DNA of 64,000 nucleotides. Source: Sipunculus nudus (taxonomy: Eukaryota; Annelida; Sipuncula; Golfingiida; Sipunculidae). This document shows, piece by piece, positions 46,885 through 57,460 of the stretch. The translations under genes and the position numbers were made by a program. The notes under the pieces were generated by a model, which was not told the origin of the DNA, did not search any database, and saw only the letters and a program-made list of their open reading frames with translations. The stretch is taken from positions 8,701,579 to 8,765,578 of the forward strand of contig CM049307.1 of the NCBI GenBank assembly GCA_026874595.1. The letters are read 5' to 3'. Numbering within the stretch: position 1 is the stretch's first letter; each line of letters opens with the position of its first letter.

Positions 46885-49800
46885 GAAATGCCAGGTAGAA
46901 TATCAGACCAGTTCCGTTGTTCTTTGTCAACATAGGCTTTCAGTGACTGTGCAAGGGTACGGTTGAATCGCTCACATGTGCTGTTTGTCTGTGGGTGATA
47001 TGCACTTGTAAAGTGATGTTTGATCTCCAATCGCTTACATAATTCATTTATCAGTCCCGACATAAAATTCCTGCCTCTGTCTGACACTAGGGTGGTGGGG
47101 GCTCCATAGCGGGCTATGATGTTGGTAAACAAAACATCTGCTATTTCTGCTGCAGTTTGACCTTTTAGTGGGAATGCTTCTGGCCATCTTGAGAAGCTGT
47201 CCACTATTAAGAGAATATAACGGTTACCTTGGTGATCTGGGTTCACAGGCCCCAAAATGTCCATATGCCAGCGCTGGAACAGTTTTGCAATAGGAAGTGG
47301 GTGGAGTGGTGCTGGATATTTGTGAGTTGGCTGTTTCACAGCCTGGCAGACTTCACAGGTCTTGACATAGTTTTGTGTATCGGCATACATTCCAGGCCAG
47401 TAATATTTTGAGGTCAGGGAAGCATAGGTACGCTCAAATCCCTGGTGAGCCCCACCTGCCAGACTGTCATGGTGTCCTTCCAATAATTCCTTCCTCAGGA
47501 CTTGTGGGATGGCTAACTGCTGCTTAATCCTAATGTCTTTTGGGAGTTTCTTAGCTCGGCGATCCCACAGATGATAAAGAATCCCGTCTATAACTGTGTA
47601 TTGCTGGCTTTCGGCGACCACTCGGTTTGCTTTTTGTTGGTTATCAGGTAACTGCATGTTCACCAGGTATTGCCAGATGGGACCTAGATAAGGACAATCA
47701 CGTTGTTGCATAACTAGAACATCATGCCTTTCTTTGACAAACTCGTTTTTTTCTAGGTCAGCTGATACCTGCTCCGCAACACTAAATACTGTTTGTGCTT
47801 GACTATGATTGTGGCTGTCATCTTCAAAACACAGGTTTACTTCCACTATTTCACATCCTGGTCTTTCATCATGCTCTATGACTATGTCAGTTTGACACAT
47901 TTGCATCTCTCCAGGACTATTGTCTATCTCTTCTTGCATGTCTCTTCGTCTCGAGAGAGCATCCGCGTTCTGGTGTTTACGTCCAGGTTTATGTTCTATA
48001 TCAAACTGGTAACCTTGCAGCTGCAGAGACCATCTCAGTAATCGTCCTGTGGATTGCTTTATTTCCTTCAACCATTTTAATGCCACATGATCAGTGAGCA
48101 CAGTGAAATGCTGGTTTGCCAAGTAGGGATGGAATGCTTTGACACCTTCAATGATAGCTAGTCCTTCTCTTTCAGTTATTGACCATTGTTTTTCAGCTGG
48201 ATGCAATGAACGACCTCCATATGCTATGGGGTGCTCCAAACCACTGTCATCTTTTTGCCCCAGGATATATCCGATTGCTTCACCTGACGCGTCAGTAGAC
48301 AGGAGAAAGGGCTTGCTTAAATTGGGATACGCTAGGACAGGTCTAGATGTTAAAGCCTGTTTTAGTTGTTGAAAGGCTAGCTCACAGGTATCAGTCCATT
48401 TGAACATGGTATTTTTCTGCAGCAGTTTGTTGAGGGGGGCAGCGATTTCAGCGAAACCTTTAACAAAACGTCGATAGTAATTGCACATACCAAGAAAGCT
48501 GCGAACATCATGCTTGTTTGTTGGAACTGGAAAGGTTTGCACCAGGTTTGTCTTGTCAGTGTCCACTGTTATGCCATGAGGGGTAATCACATGTCCCAGG
48601 TACTTGATGGTTTTTCTTGCAAAGTGACACTTGCTTGGGTTCATCCTCAGTCCAGCTCCTCTGAGACGACTAAACACTCCATTTAAGTGTTGCAGGTGCT
48701 CTTCAAATGTTTTACTAAACACTAAAATGTCATCTATGTAGACCAAGGCATGTTTCCAATTTAGTCCCTGTAACACTTTGTTTAATACCATTTGGAATGA
48801 CATCGGGGCGTTCATTAAGCCAAACGCGAGTTTCTTGAATTGAAAAAGTCCATGGTGTGTTATGAAGGCACTTTTGTGTTTAGTTTCAGGGTCCAAGGGG
48901 ATTTGCCAAAATCCTGAGGCTAAATCTAATGAGGTAAAGCACTTTGCAGAAGACTCACCCACAGTATCCAACAGATCATCTAGCCTAGGCAGCGGAAATA
49001 TTTGCGGCTTGGTGACTTTATTTAGTCGATGATAGTCCACAGCAAAGCGAAAACCGGTCCCCTTTTTGACTAGCACAACAGGGCTGTACCAGTCAGACAT
49101 TGATGGTTCTATGATGTCGTTTTGAAGCATCTCCTCCACTTGTTGCTCTATTTCAGCTTTTTGTGCAGTGGTTGTTCTGTAAAATCGCTGGCGTTGTGGT
49201 AAGGCATCTCCTGTTTCAATACGATGATGGTAAAGATCAGTACATCCCAGTTCTGATAAATTTGTTGCAAACAAATCTCTGTTTTTGCCAAGGAATGCCT
49301 TGAATTTAGTTCTTTCTTGCTCTGACAAGTCTGTGTCTGACAGCGTAAACCCCAAACTTTCAGCAGCCTGTATCCACTGACTCTCTTCAGTGTCCTCGCA
49401 TGACCTGTTGACTGGGGACAAGTTGACCTTGCCATCTGCTAGTTCTTGACCTGGCCCCATATTGCAACACACAGGCTTAGTAGTAATTACATTATCAGCA
49501 GGAATAGGTTGTGCTACTGCTACCGTCTGCCCCGGTCTAATGTGTACATCTTCATTTGTAGGGTTGAGTATTTTATAAACTGTTTTTCCTCTCCTAATTT
49601 TGGCTAAGCATCTGGCTCCCATCAGGTTAAGTTTTTCGGGTAAGTGTGACAGGGGCTGCAGTAGTACCTCTTGTCCTGGCCGCCCTCTTACCTTCACTGG
49701 TAGATCACATTCTGAGTTTGCAGGTATAGTGACTAAAGATACAGTTCTTACCATGGAGCCTGGTAAAACGGGGTCCTCTAAAACATGTTCAGATAGTCCA

Positions 49801-50207
49801 TCCTGCAGAGAGAGATGACCAGTGGCCAGGTCAATTTTAGCCTTGTTTGCCTCAAGAAAGTCCATGCCTAGTATCATTTGGCAGTGTAGCTTCTCAAATA
49901 CATGGAACTGTTGAGATATTTGAAGTCCACTGATTGACATAGTAAGATTTACTGAGCCTAAAGCTGATTGCATAACGCCACTTACACCAATAATAGCAGG
50001 TATCCTTGCTGCACTGAGCTGTCCATAAAGTTTTAGGTTTCTTAATAGTCCAATTGAAATGCATGAGACTGAGGCACCAGTGTCCACCAGGCCATTAACA
50101 GTACGGCCCCTTACTTTCAATACAAGTGTATTACGGCACAGTGGGGCTACAAGTCCTGTGCATGCCCCATCAACATATGGCTTGTGTGTTCTGTGATGCT
50201 GTAATTG
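46857..50207 (-). CDS. Gypsy pol: protease, reverse transcriptase, RNase H, integrase (reached by TGA readthrough)
   Basis: The frame is open for 1116 codons right after the gag TGA (50210-50208) and in the same frame as gag. No ATG is near its start, so it is probably made as a Gag-Pol fusion. In order: aspartic protease NGLVDTGASVSCIS; RT with VDYHRLNKVT, FRFAVDY and the catalytic YIDDILVFSK (near 48735); RNase H with LSTDASGEAIGY and the TERE motif; integrase zinc finger (H..H..CEVCQ) and DDE core with WHMDILGP, VSDRGRNF and CERFNRTL. The frame ends early at 46857 after WSDILPGI, because a one-base shift moves the rest of integrase to the frame of 45775-46884. The motifs themselves are intact. 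Confidence 0.95.
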   Translation of the reverse strand, partial: QLQHHRTHKPYVDGACTGLVAPLCRNTLVLKVRGRTVNGLVDTGASVSCISIGLLRNLKLYGQLSAARIPAIIGVSGVMQSALGSVNLTMSISGLQISQQFHVFEKLHCQMILGMDFLEANKAKIDLATGHLSLQDGLSEHVLEDPVLPGSMVRTVSLVTIPANSECDLPVKVRGRPGQEVLLQPLSHLPEKLNLMGARCLAKIRRGKTVYKILNPTNEDVHIRPGQTVAVAQPIPADNVITTKPVCCNMGPGQELADGKVNLSPVNRSCEDTEESQWIQAAESLGFTLSDTDLSEQERTKFKAFLGKNRDLFATNLSELGCTDLYHHRIETGDALPQRQRFYRTTTAQKAEIEQQVEEMLQNDIIEPSMSDWYSPVVLVKKGTGFRFAVDYHRLNKVTKPQIFPLPRLDDLLDTVGESSAKCFTSLDLASGFWQIPLDPETKHKSAFITHHGLFQFKKLAFGLMNAPMSFQMVLNKVLQGLNWKHALVYIDDILVFSKTFEEHLQHLNGVFSRLRGAGLRMNPSKCHFARKTIKYLGHVITPHGITVDTDKTNLVQTFPVPTNKHDVRSFLGMCNYYRRFVKGFAEIAAPLNKLLQKNTMFKWTDTCELAFQQLKQALTSRPVLAYPNLSKPFLLSTDASGEAIGYILGQKDDSGLEHPIAYGGRSLHPAEKQWSITEREGLAIIEGVKAFHPYLANQHFTVLTDHVALKWLKEIKQSTGRLLRWSLQLQGYQFDIEHKPGRKHQNADALSRRRDMQEEIDNSPGEMQMCQTDIVIEHDERPGCEIVEVNLCFEDDSHNHSQAQTVFSVAEQVSADLEKNEFVKERHDVLVMQQRDCPYLGPIWQYLVNMQLPDNQQKANRVVAESQQYTVIDGILYHLWDRRAKKLPKDIRIKQQLAIPQVLRKELLEGHHDSLAGGAHQGFERTYASLTSKYYWPGMYADTQNYVKTCEVCQAVKQPTHKYPAPLHPLPIAKLFQRWHMDILGPVNPDHQGNRYILLIVDSFSRWPEAFPLKGQTAAEIADVLFTNIIARYGAPTTLVSDRGRNFMSGLINELCKRLEIKHHFTSAYHPQTNSTCERFNRTLAQSLKAYVDKEQRNWSDILPGISWLTERHLL

Positions 50208-50213
50208 TCATTG
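50202..50213 (-). promoter_or_regulatory. Putative stop-codon readthrough signal between gag and pol
   Basis: CAA TGA CAA TTA: the codon before, a leaky UGA, and the CARYYA hexamer after. CAA UAG CAA UUA is the well-known tobacco mosaic virus readthrough context. Gag and pol are in the same frame with only this stop between them. Function is inferred. Confidence 0.7.
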
Positions 50214-51041
50214 CTGGTTGGGTCTTGGTGCTGAACGACACATCCTGGCATAATGGTTTAATTTCCCACACCTGTGACATTCTAATCCATTAGCTGGACA
50301 ATCACTTCGTGCATGTGCTTCCCTTCCACAATTTTGACACTGCTCCGAAAAATACTGTCTACTCCTAGCCCTAAGGGAAGGGGCAGGCCTTTGGCTACTA
50401 ACATACCTTGTATTGGTTAAGGCTGCGTTTGGGTGAACTGCTGTTGCTGCTTGAACTTGTGCTTGTGTCTGTAGCATCTGGACAGACATGTCCTCTAGCT
50501 GTTTTTCCAGGCGCTGGATAGCTTTGATCACCCCACATGATAAAGTGTCAGCACCGCAGGTGGCTTCAGCCATGGCTGCTGATGAGTTTATCTCTTGCAG
50601 GGTCTTACATCCCTTGGTTTGTTCTTCAGGGAGGCCTACTGATGCAGCTTCTGATGTTATTTTGGTGATGAAGTCTTGGGCTGTCTCTCCCTCCTGTTGC
50701 TGCATGGTGAACAAGGCAGCTGTTCGTGACCACTGTGTGTTTTCATCTGGACCATAACGCTGCAGGAAAGCTGACTTCAGTTGTTGCAGGTCTGTCTTTG
50801 CTGATCCAGGCAGGGCCATATACCACCTGAGAGCCCCATCACTGAGGTGCAGTGGCAGAGTACTTTTGGCTCTGTTGTCATTCAGTTCCTTGCTGGCCAC
50901 CATGAGCTCAAATTTGGTAAGCCACAGCTTGGCATCCTCTGTGGCTAGGCCCCTGAATGGAGTCAACAGGCTTTCTGTGTTCATCTGTGACTGTGACTGT
51001 TCTTGATATCGTCTGCTTGTAGCTCTTGTGTTGTAAGGCAT
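50208..51041 (-). CDS. Gypsy gag (capsid and nucleocapsid)
   Basis: 277 residues from ATG (MPYNTRATSRRYQEQ), in good position 31 bp inside the 5' LTR boundary. Residues 35-130 match the retrotransposon gag core (KLWLTKFE-type start, DGALRWYMALP, LKSAFLQRYG, QQQEGETAQDFITKI). Residues about 170-195 form a coiled-coil-like helix (RLEKQLEDMSVQMLQTQ). Two CCHC zinc knuckles follow: CQNCGREAHARSDC (235-248) and CHRCGKLNHYARMC (255-268), for RNA binding. It ends PRPNQQ and TGA. The stop context CAG CAA TGA CAA TTA is of the leaky CAR-YYA type. Confidence 0.94.
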   Translation of the reverse strand: MPYNTRATSRRYQEQSQSQMNTESLLTPFRGLATEDAKLWLTKFELMVASKELNDNRAKSTLPLHLSDGALRWYMALPGSAKTDLQQLKSAFLQRYGPDENTQWSRTAALFTMQQQEGETAQDFITKITSEAASVGLPEEQTKGCKTLQEINSSAAMAEATCGADTLSCGVIKAIQRLEKQLEDMSVQMLQTQAQVQAATAVHPNAALTNTRYVSSQRPAPSLRARSRQYFSEQCQNCGREAHARSDCPANGLECHRCGKLNHYARMCRSAPRPNQQ

Positions 51042-51047
51042 GGGACG

Positions 51048-51069
51048 TACCTCGGATTCTCTCCACCAA
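51048..51069 (-). promoter_or_regulatory. Probable primer-binding site
   Basis: Two to three bases after the 5' LTR the - strand reads TTGGTGGAGAGAATCCGAGG. It contains TGG, expected opposite a tRNA CCA end. I cannot name the tRNA. Confidence 0.5.
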
Positions 51070-51071
51070 TT

Positions 51072-51642
51072 TGTAGCACGGGCTGTATGCTATACACAAA
51101 GAAGACAGGCTGGCTGTTGATCACATTTAATGTTGACTTGTCAGATACAGATAGCTGGACCCCTCTGCCCAGCAGGACGGGTCATTAAATAAGTCCTGTG
51201 CGGACCTGAACGAAGCACCCCCTGCTGAGGGCCACACGGCTAACCTAATAACCTAAAGCTGTGTTTCTAAAAACAAATAATTATATATATCATCTGAACT
51301 ACTTGATGAAAACTCATAAAACTTACAATACTTAATATAATCTGGTTTATGTTTATGTATCCCAAATTTAAAAGCAGAACATTCAAGGACTAATGAGATA
51401 TTACAAATAATCCAAATATTATTCCTGGAAAAAGCATAATCATTTAAAATACTGAGAAATAATAAAATCTAGATATGAAAAGACAGTAGACACTTTAAAT
51501 ATATATAGGATAGCTTGTATGTGTAAAATTTGGTGTGTATATGACATTCCCTTCCCTGTGATCTAAGCTCTTGAATTCATCCTGGAAACACAGGGCCCAG
51601 AACAAAGAACTATAGCCTAACAGTCAAGTTGAGCCTGCTACA
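51072..51642 (-). repeat. Long terminal repeat (5' LTR of the element)
   Basis: 571 bp, same length as 44785-45355 and identical by eye except for A in CTTAATATAATC. Carries the promoter of the element by family logic. Confidence 0.96.
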
Positions 51643-52946
51643 TTTGGATAACAGTCCTCTCAGCTCCTTAATCACATGTATTGTAAACAAGTGGATGAAA
51701 GAATCAATTCCAGATGATATGAAACGTGCCCTCATAATGCCATCTCTGAAGAAGTTTGATCATGCTATCTTGAAAAACTAACCATCAATCTCAAATTTGG
51801 CTTTCCTTTTTAAAATGGTTGACAACTTGGTGGCTTGCTGCTTGAAGGAACACCTGAGCCAGCATTGTCTTCTTGAGCAAATGTGATCTGCTTACCGAGA
51901 GCACCACTCAACAGAAACAGCCTTAGTTAAAGTACAGTCAGATATCAATGCTGCTGTCAATAACAGCTGCCTAGCTGTACCAATGTTACTTGACCTCTCC
52001 GCCGCATTTGATGCTATCAATCACCAAATCTTGCTGCGGAGACTCAATAACACATTTGGCATCCAAGGAGATACATTGAACTGGTTCAGTACTAACCTGA
52101 GGGGTAGTACTCAGTCTGTACTTTTGAAAGCTACTACCTCCCAGCCCAGTGCCTGTGACTATGGCTTCCCCAAGGCTCAGTTATGGGACCTCTGCTTTTC
52201 ACTTGTTACACCTCTCCCCTCGGCAACATCATTGAGAAACATGGCCTCAGTGGACACTTCTACACTGATGATTCACAGCTTTACCTGTGCTTTGAACCAT
52301 CCACTGAGACCTATCAGGCCATCTCTTCTGTTGAAGCCTGAGAGGCAGATGTTAGGGCATGGATGCAGAGCAATTTTCTGCAGTTAAATGATGATAAGAC
52401 TAAACTCATCATCTTTGGTACAAAAAAAGTTGACACAGTTACCAGATATAAAGATGAGAGTTGGAGATACAACCATCTTTCCAACTGTCACTGCAAGGAA
52501 CCTTGGAGTAACATATGATTGTAACATGTCCATGGAGACTTGCAATAGCTCAGTATGTAAAAGCACCCAGGAAATACCTAACAACAGCAGGAAATCTGCC
52601 CCCAAGACTCTCATTCAGGCACATGTGACCTCCAGATTTGACTATGCTAACTCTCTCCTATATGGCCTCCTAAAACAGGCTATTGGTTGCCTACAAAGGG
52701 TACAGAATACATCAGCTAGGATCATTAGCCGGGCAAGTCGTTCTAACAGAATAACCCCTGTGTTAGCTGACCTTCACTGGCTGCCTATCCAGAGCCGCAT
52801 TAGATGCAAATTGTTGCTGTTAACCTTTAAGGGTTTGAAGGGAAATGCTCCAGGTTACATTGCCAATGTGTTGTCAAAATACCAACCTACCAGGTCCTAT
52901 GCTCATCCAACAATAACCTTTCAATTGTGCCAAAAATCAAATTAAG
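51643..52946 (+). pseudogene. Decayed LINE (CR1/L2-like) reverse transcriptase, part right of the gypsy insertion
   Basis: The first four bases are the TTTG target duplication. Pieces of a non-LTR RT follow in several frames: LITCIVNKWMKESIPDDMK, LALIMPSLKK-type text, then after a TGA SAYREHHSTETALVKVQSD and LLDLSAAFDAINHQILLRRL (51986). FGIQGDTLNWF follows, YTDDSQLYL in a shifted frame near 52260, and at 52660-52880 the C-terminal RVQNTSARIISRASRSNRIT, LADLHWLPIQSRIRCKLLLL and FKGLKGNAPGYI. Several stops and shifts make it dead. The terminal LHWLP.. R..(Y/F)K.L....P.Y motif is typical of CR1/L2-type elements. Confidence 0.9.
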
Positions 52947-53799
52947 GTCTTGTGGTGGCAGGACTTTCCAGTATACCTCACCAGATGAGTGAAATTTCCT
53001 TAACGGATGCCATGGGGAAAAATTAAAAGTCTGACTGCCTTTCAAAAGGTTTTAAAAAATATCTAGATCATGCCGTGCATATTACACTAGCTGGTCAATT
53101 TCAAAGGTCATTTTGCCACAAATATAAATATTTTACATCCAGGAGGAAAACTCACCTAAAGTGTAATATTATTTTTTAGTTTATTATCATTATTTTGATA
53201 TCGTTATTTAATAGCCATTCTAATGTTTTAGCTATCATTAACTATTCATCTACAAAATTTATACTGTGTCATTTTAATATTATACATACCTCTTTTTATG
53301 TAAAGCACATCAGAGCATGTTGTCTGTGTGAATTTTATAGAAATACATGTATAATATAGAGAGGAGAGTTGTATAGTCAGGGAGCCCGAAAAAGAGAGAA
53401 GAGACAGAAATAATGACAGTAGTTAACACATAGAGGGGAAGGCCAGAAACAGTCAGTGGGAAATAAGGCAAACTATTAGTATACATTTAGGACATTTGTT
53501 GTTGTTGAATTTGATTGAATAAGCTTGGAAGTAGATTCTCTAAAGTAGATTAGAAAATTCTTCTGTTTAACAAGTGACCCATGGGTCATGATGCTCAGCT
53601 GACTGGCATGTTGACAATATGTCCTTGCACTGCAACAAATTAAGATAATGTAGGTGGCATCATAGTTCATGCATATTAGCTGAAGTTCATCAACACCTAT
53701 AAGCACATCAAATTTGATGACAATCCATCCAGCTGCTCCTGAGGAATCTGGCAATTTGTGTATATTTTGCATCATTTCTGGGGTACTCAAACATGGCCT
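52947..53799. other. No gene seen; LINE 3' end and AT-rich sequence
   Basis: Probable LINE 3' tail region to about 53100, then AT-rich sequence, a purine-rich stretch (53355-53470) and a dispersed repeat with GTGACCCATGGGTCATGATG near 53574. Confidence 0.5.
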
Positions 53800-54850
53800 G
53801 TAACTCAGATAATATAGGTCACAGTGACCTCAATTCAAGTTTCTGAGGAGAATTAAGGTACTCTCAGGATGTCAAGTAAGAAGATTAAGACCAAATGGTT
53901 ATGATTTGTGCCCTGCTTTGGTATCAAATTTTCAATTATTCTGGGGGGTACTTATAAGCACCATAGCTTGAAAAATATGGGTAACAGAGACCGAATTTCA
54001 CATTTCCAAGAAGACTTTCATGGACCTTCCTGGATGTCAAGTAAGAAGAATCTAGGACCAATGAATAAGATTTGTGCACTGTTAAAGGATGACCACCCTA
54101 TAAAGGTCTCAAAAACAGAGAAAAAAAAAATCACAAAAAATAAAAAAAAAAAACAGGTGGCGCCACCAGTCTGCAGAAACTGATCCTCTATTTTTGATAC
54201 CTTAAAAGATGCGGTCAACTGATAACAGGGCACAAATCATAACGACAGGACCTAGATACTTCAGATACTTCAGAGATACTTCAGAGCCTCATAGCTCTGA
54301 GGTTTTGGGTAACAGAGACCTAATTTTAAGTCTCCAAGGAGACTTTTCATGGGCCTCCCTGCATGTCAAGAAAGAAGATTCTAGGTTCAGTCTTAATGAT
54401 TTGTGCCCTGTTAACAGATGATTGCATCTTTTAAGGTATCAAAAATAGAGGGAAAAAAATCGTAAAAAATTGAAAAATATACAGGTGGTGCCACCAGTCG
54501 GCAGAATTTGATGATACTCTCCATGATCAATATCAATGCAAGAAATCATGGTGATCAATGCATTAGTTGTTCAGATACTTGAGCTTTTGTATCAAATTTT
54601 TCATTATTCTGGTCAGCTGAGCTAAAAATTGAGGTTGTTCCTTAATTTCTCAAAGGAACAAAGTCCCAAAGACCCAGTTTTCAGCTTGGTAGGAGATCTT
54701 GGGGGACATCTAACATTTTGCCGAATTTTGGATTCCTGGGTCTTACGGTTTCAAAACGTGCCACATCTACGGACGGACGGATGGACGGACAGACGGACAG
54801 ACGTACGACAATGGACCACGAATATAGCTCAGATGACTTAAGCTAAAAAA
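53800..54850 (-). mobile_element. Dispersed repeat with ~330-bp units, inverted relative of 14815-16400
   Basis: Reverse-oriented copy with two or more units: GGTAACAGAGACC, GGGCACAAATCAT, an exact GGTGGCGCCACC (54156-54167) and a decayed one near 54485. It ends with an ACGGACGGACGGATGGACGG run (about 54770-54810) and TATAGCTCAGATGACTTAAG. No protein coding. Confidence 0.72.
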
Positions 54851-57460
54851 GTGCCTTTATTTTTTTTGGCCTTAATTAACTTTTTTCACCAAATCACAAA
54901 ACATTTATGATTAAACTCTAACCTATGGTTCTTTCTTAAGCTTAACCCAATATTTTTTCCTTACTTTCCAAGAGGTCTCGTCCTTCTCAAAATTTCAATA
55001 AACCTAAAAATTTCATTGATACTTACTTATCAATACATTTTTCTAAATTTTTATGCACACAGACAAAAGAGAGACAGTATTGATAATGTTTCAGCTGCAC
55101 ATCAGCAATTGTGCAAGGAATCCTATTTCACGCCAATATAAACCACAGAATGTGAAGTATGAGAAGAGGAATTGATAAAGAGCTGTGCCAATTTCCCATC
55201 CTCACTGCTCTTTTGGCAATAAAATATTGTTTAAACCAGATGTAAAAATATAGTAGAGTAAGGCCTGGTGGTTTTGTTGCCGTTAGGGATGATGAAGCTA
55301 GCTGTATTGATTGACAGATAATACTGGAGGTATGTGTCATGATAACCTGGCAGCAGCTGATGGATGGCCTGGCAGCAGCAGCAGCAGCTCAGTACAAACA
55401 GATGAACAATCAATGACAGATAACAACTAGCTCAGGGTCAACAAGGGTAGTAAAAGTCGATAGGAACCTGACATGACACCTGGTGTAAACTTGTGAGGCT
55501 ATATTACTTCAGTAAAATTAGGTGTATTTTGACCAGGTCCTTGTCATATGCCTTTTTAAAATGATAATGTCAAACACCAACTGAACCTGTAATGCAAATA
55601 CTGAGTACATTTTCTACTAAAATATATGTAAATTATAAGAGTAAACAGTAGTCAGAGCCTACATGGATACCTCTGCCAGAATGTCACGATGTCACTGTTC
55701 ACTGTCCCAGCCAATAGCTGAGCACCAGAGCGTGGATGGCCCCTAATTTGAATCAATGACTTTAACCCTGGGCCATTACACAGAAACTGTCCTATCTCAA
55801 AATGGTATAGAATCCTTTAAATTAGAGATAAATAATGATCATCCAAATCACCTGCAAACTGTTATTATTCCTAGGGCAGTACCCTAACCCTAAAAAAATT
55901 CATCAAAATCCATTTATCAATTGTTTACTCACAGTGAACCACCAAATTAGTAATTAACCAAAGGAATGAATACCATCTCCCATCCTGCTGGCGATATAAT
56001 AAAACATTATTCCATGTTGTACCCCACTCAGGAGCTTCTGCACTTGCAAGACATTGACAAGTGGCACTGACTACCTCCACTTTCCCATTAAGTCATTATT
56101 CATGCTGTCTGATGAGTGTAAATTATGGGTAGTTATATAATAAACCCATAGATAGCAGGATGCCCCCCCCCCCTTATTTTAGGTGCTGTCATGTAGCCAC
56201 AGTAAAGCATGCCTACTACAGGGCTGAGAAATTTCCATGATATGGAAAATACAGGTAACTGACACTTCAGATAATGTTCAGATTATTTTTGTAAGGAAAA
56301 ACAAGGAGATGTTGATAATATTTTATTATATGTCTCATATTTTCTGATATCACTGTGTGCGTTTTCAATGTAGTACACAAGTTTGTAAATGTGAATTTTA
56401 ATTTGAATATTTCCCTGCCTTATTGAACCCAGAAGTGAATGGAGGAAAGCAAATGTAGAACAAATAACCTTCTAGCGCCTGTTATGGCTGTTTTGGTTGT
56501 ATGCTCCCCGGGGAGCCGAGAAAAGCTACAAGAATGAACAGGCCTGAAAGACCAGGAAGGCAAAGTGTAAAGTCGGATGAGACTGACATCGTCGGTGATC
56601 TCAGACTATAAGCCTCCACCTTTATTAACATCCTTGACCTTCACAGGCACATGCTACCCTTAGGCTGGAGGTTTTTTCTATTCTCTTGTGTCTTTTCTCT
56701 TGTGGTCAAATGCAAAACCCAAACTACATAATTACAATTTAAACAGCAGACACAAACCCCGAACAATAATGAATGCTGAGCAGAATTCCCTTTTTGTTAC
56801 AAAAAAAATAGTAAAGAAACAAAAACATGAATGCTTGTGGCAATGGTTAAATAATCTTGAACTGGGGTGTTAATTAACAGTTCTGTACATCTTAACCATC
56901 AAAATTTTGCTATGTGTATGTTACCAAGAGACCCTATGTATTTTTATATTACCTCCAAACGATAGTGACTCACAGTGGACCCTGCCCATTAGTCTTGATC
57001 CTGGGCACCGGGGTGCTCAGACATAAAGTTTACATGGTGTCTTGATGATCATGAATGTATTCTACTGCTCATAGAACTTAATGCTGATCATTTATTGAAA
57101 CTGGGTGTAGGTCTGAAAAATAAAGAAACACAACAGTTTCCAATGTCTTTTAATTATATTAAAATACACTGACACAGTTGAGGCATACAGCAATGCCAGT
57201 GGAAAATAATTCAGCTCAGACCGCTTTAAAAAATACTGGGCCAAAATGACAATAAACAGGGAACGCTGGTGTTGTTGATATTATGACTATTAATACGTAA
57301 ATTGGATGGCTGTTCATAACAAAAAAAAGAATAAAACAAATAATTATTTGATTCAACATGGCTTTATTTTTTCTTTATTTATCTAATTTATACCATATAT
57401 ATCTACATGCATAAAATGGAATATACGACATTCCTAAAATATAATAGAGAAACAGGATTT
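54851..57460. other. No gene identified
   Basis: AT-rich. It includes a CAG-type run near 55376-55389, a C run near 56163-56173 and scattered possible donors, but nothing with recognisable protein similarity. The missing first exon of paralog 2 could lie here; I could not identify it. Confidence 0.45.

Larger units (their letters stand above)
44785..51642 (-). mobile_element. Young Ty3/gypsy LTR retrotransposon with chromodomain-like end
   Basis: A 6858-bp element read on the - strand: LTR (51642-51072), primer-binding region, gag, TGA, pol (protease, RT, RNase H, integrase), an integrase/chromodomain frame, purine-rich tract, LTR (45355-44785). It has 571-bp LTRs with TGTAGC...GCTACA ends and one difference seen, and a 4-bp TTTG target duplication. 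The domain order protease-RT-RNase H-integrase is that of Ty3/gypsy. There is no env-like frame. One frameshift in integrase suggests this copy cannot move by itself. Confidence 0.96.

Noticed and set aside
44785-51642. Endogenous retrovirus with env
   Set aside because: Between integrase and the 3' LTR there is only the chromodomain-like end and about 400 bp without a frame; no env-like protein, signal peptide or membrane anchor.
55665-55745. Candidate first exon of paralog 2 ending in CTGGCAGAG|GTATCC
   Set aside because: The phase would fit, but the translation (TVNSDIVTFWQ) shows no similarity to the family N-terminus and there is no start codon.
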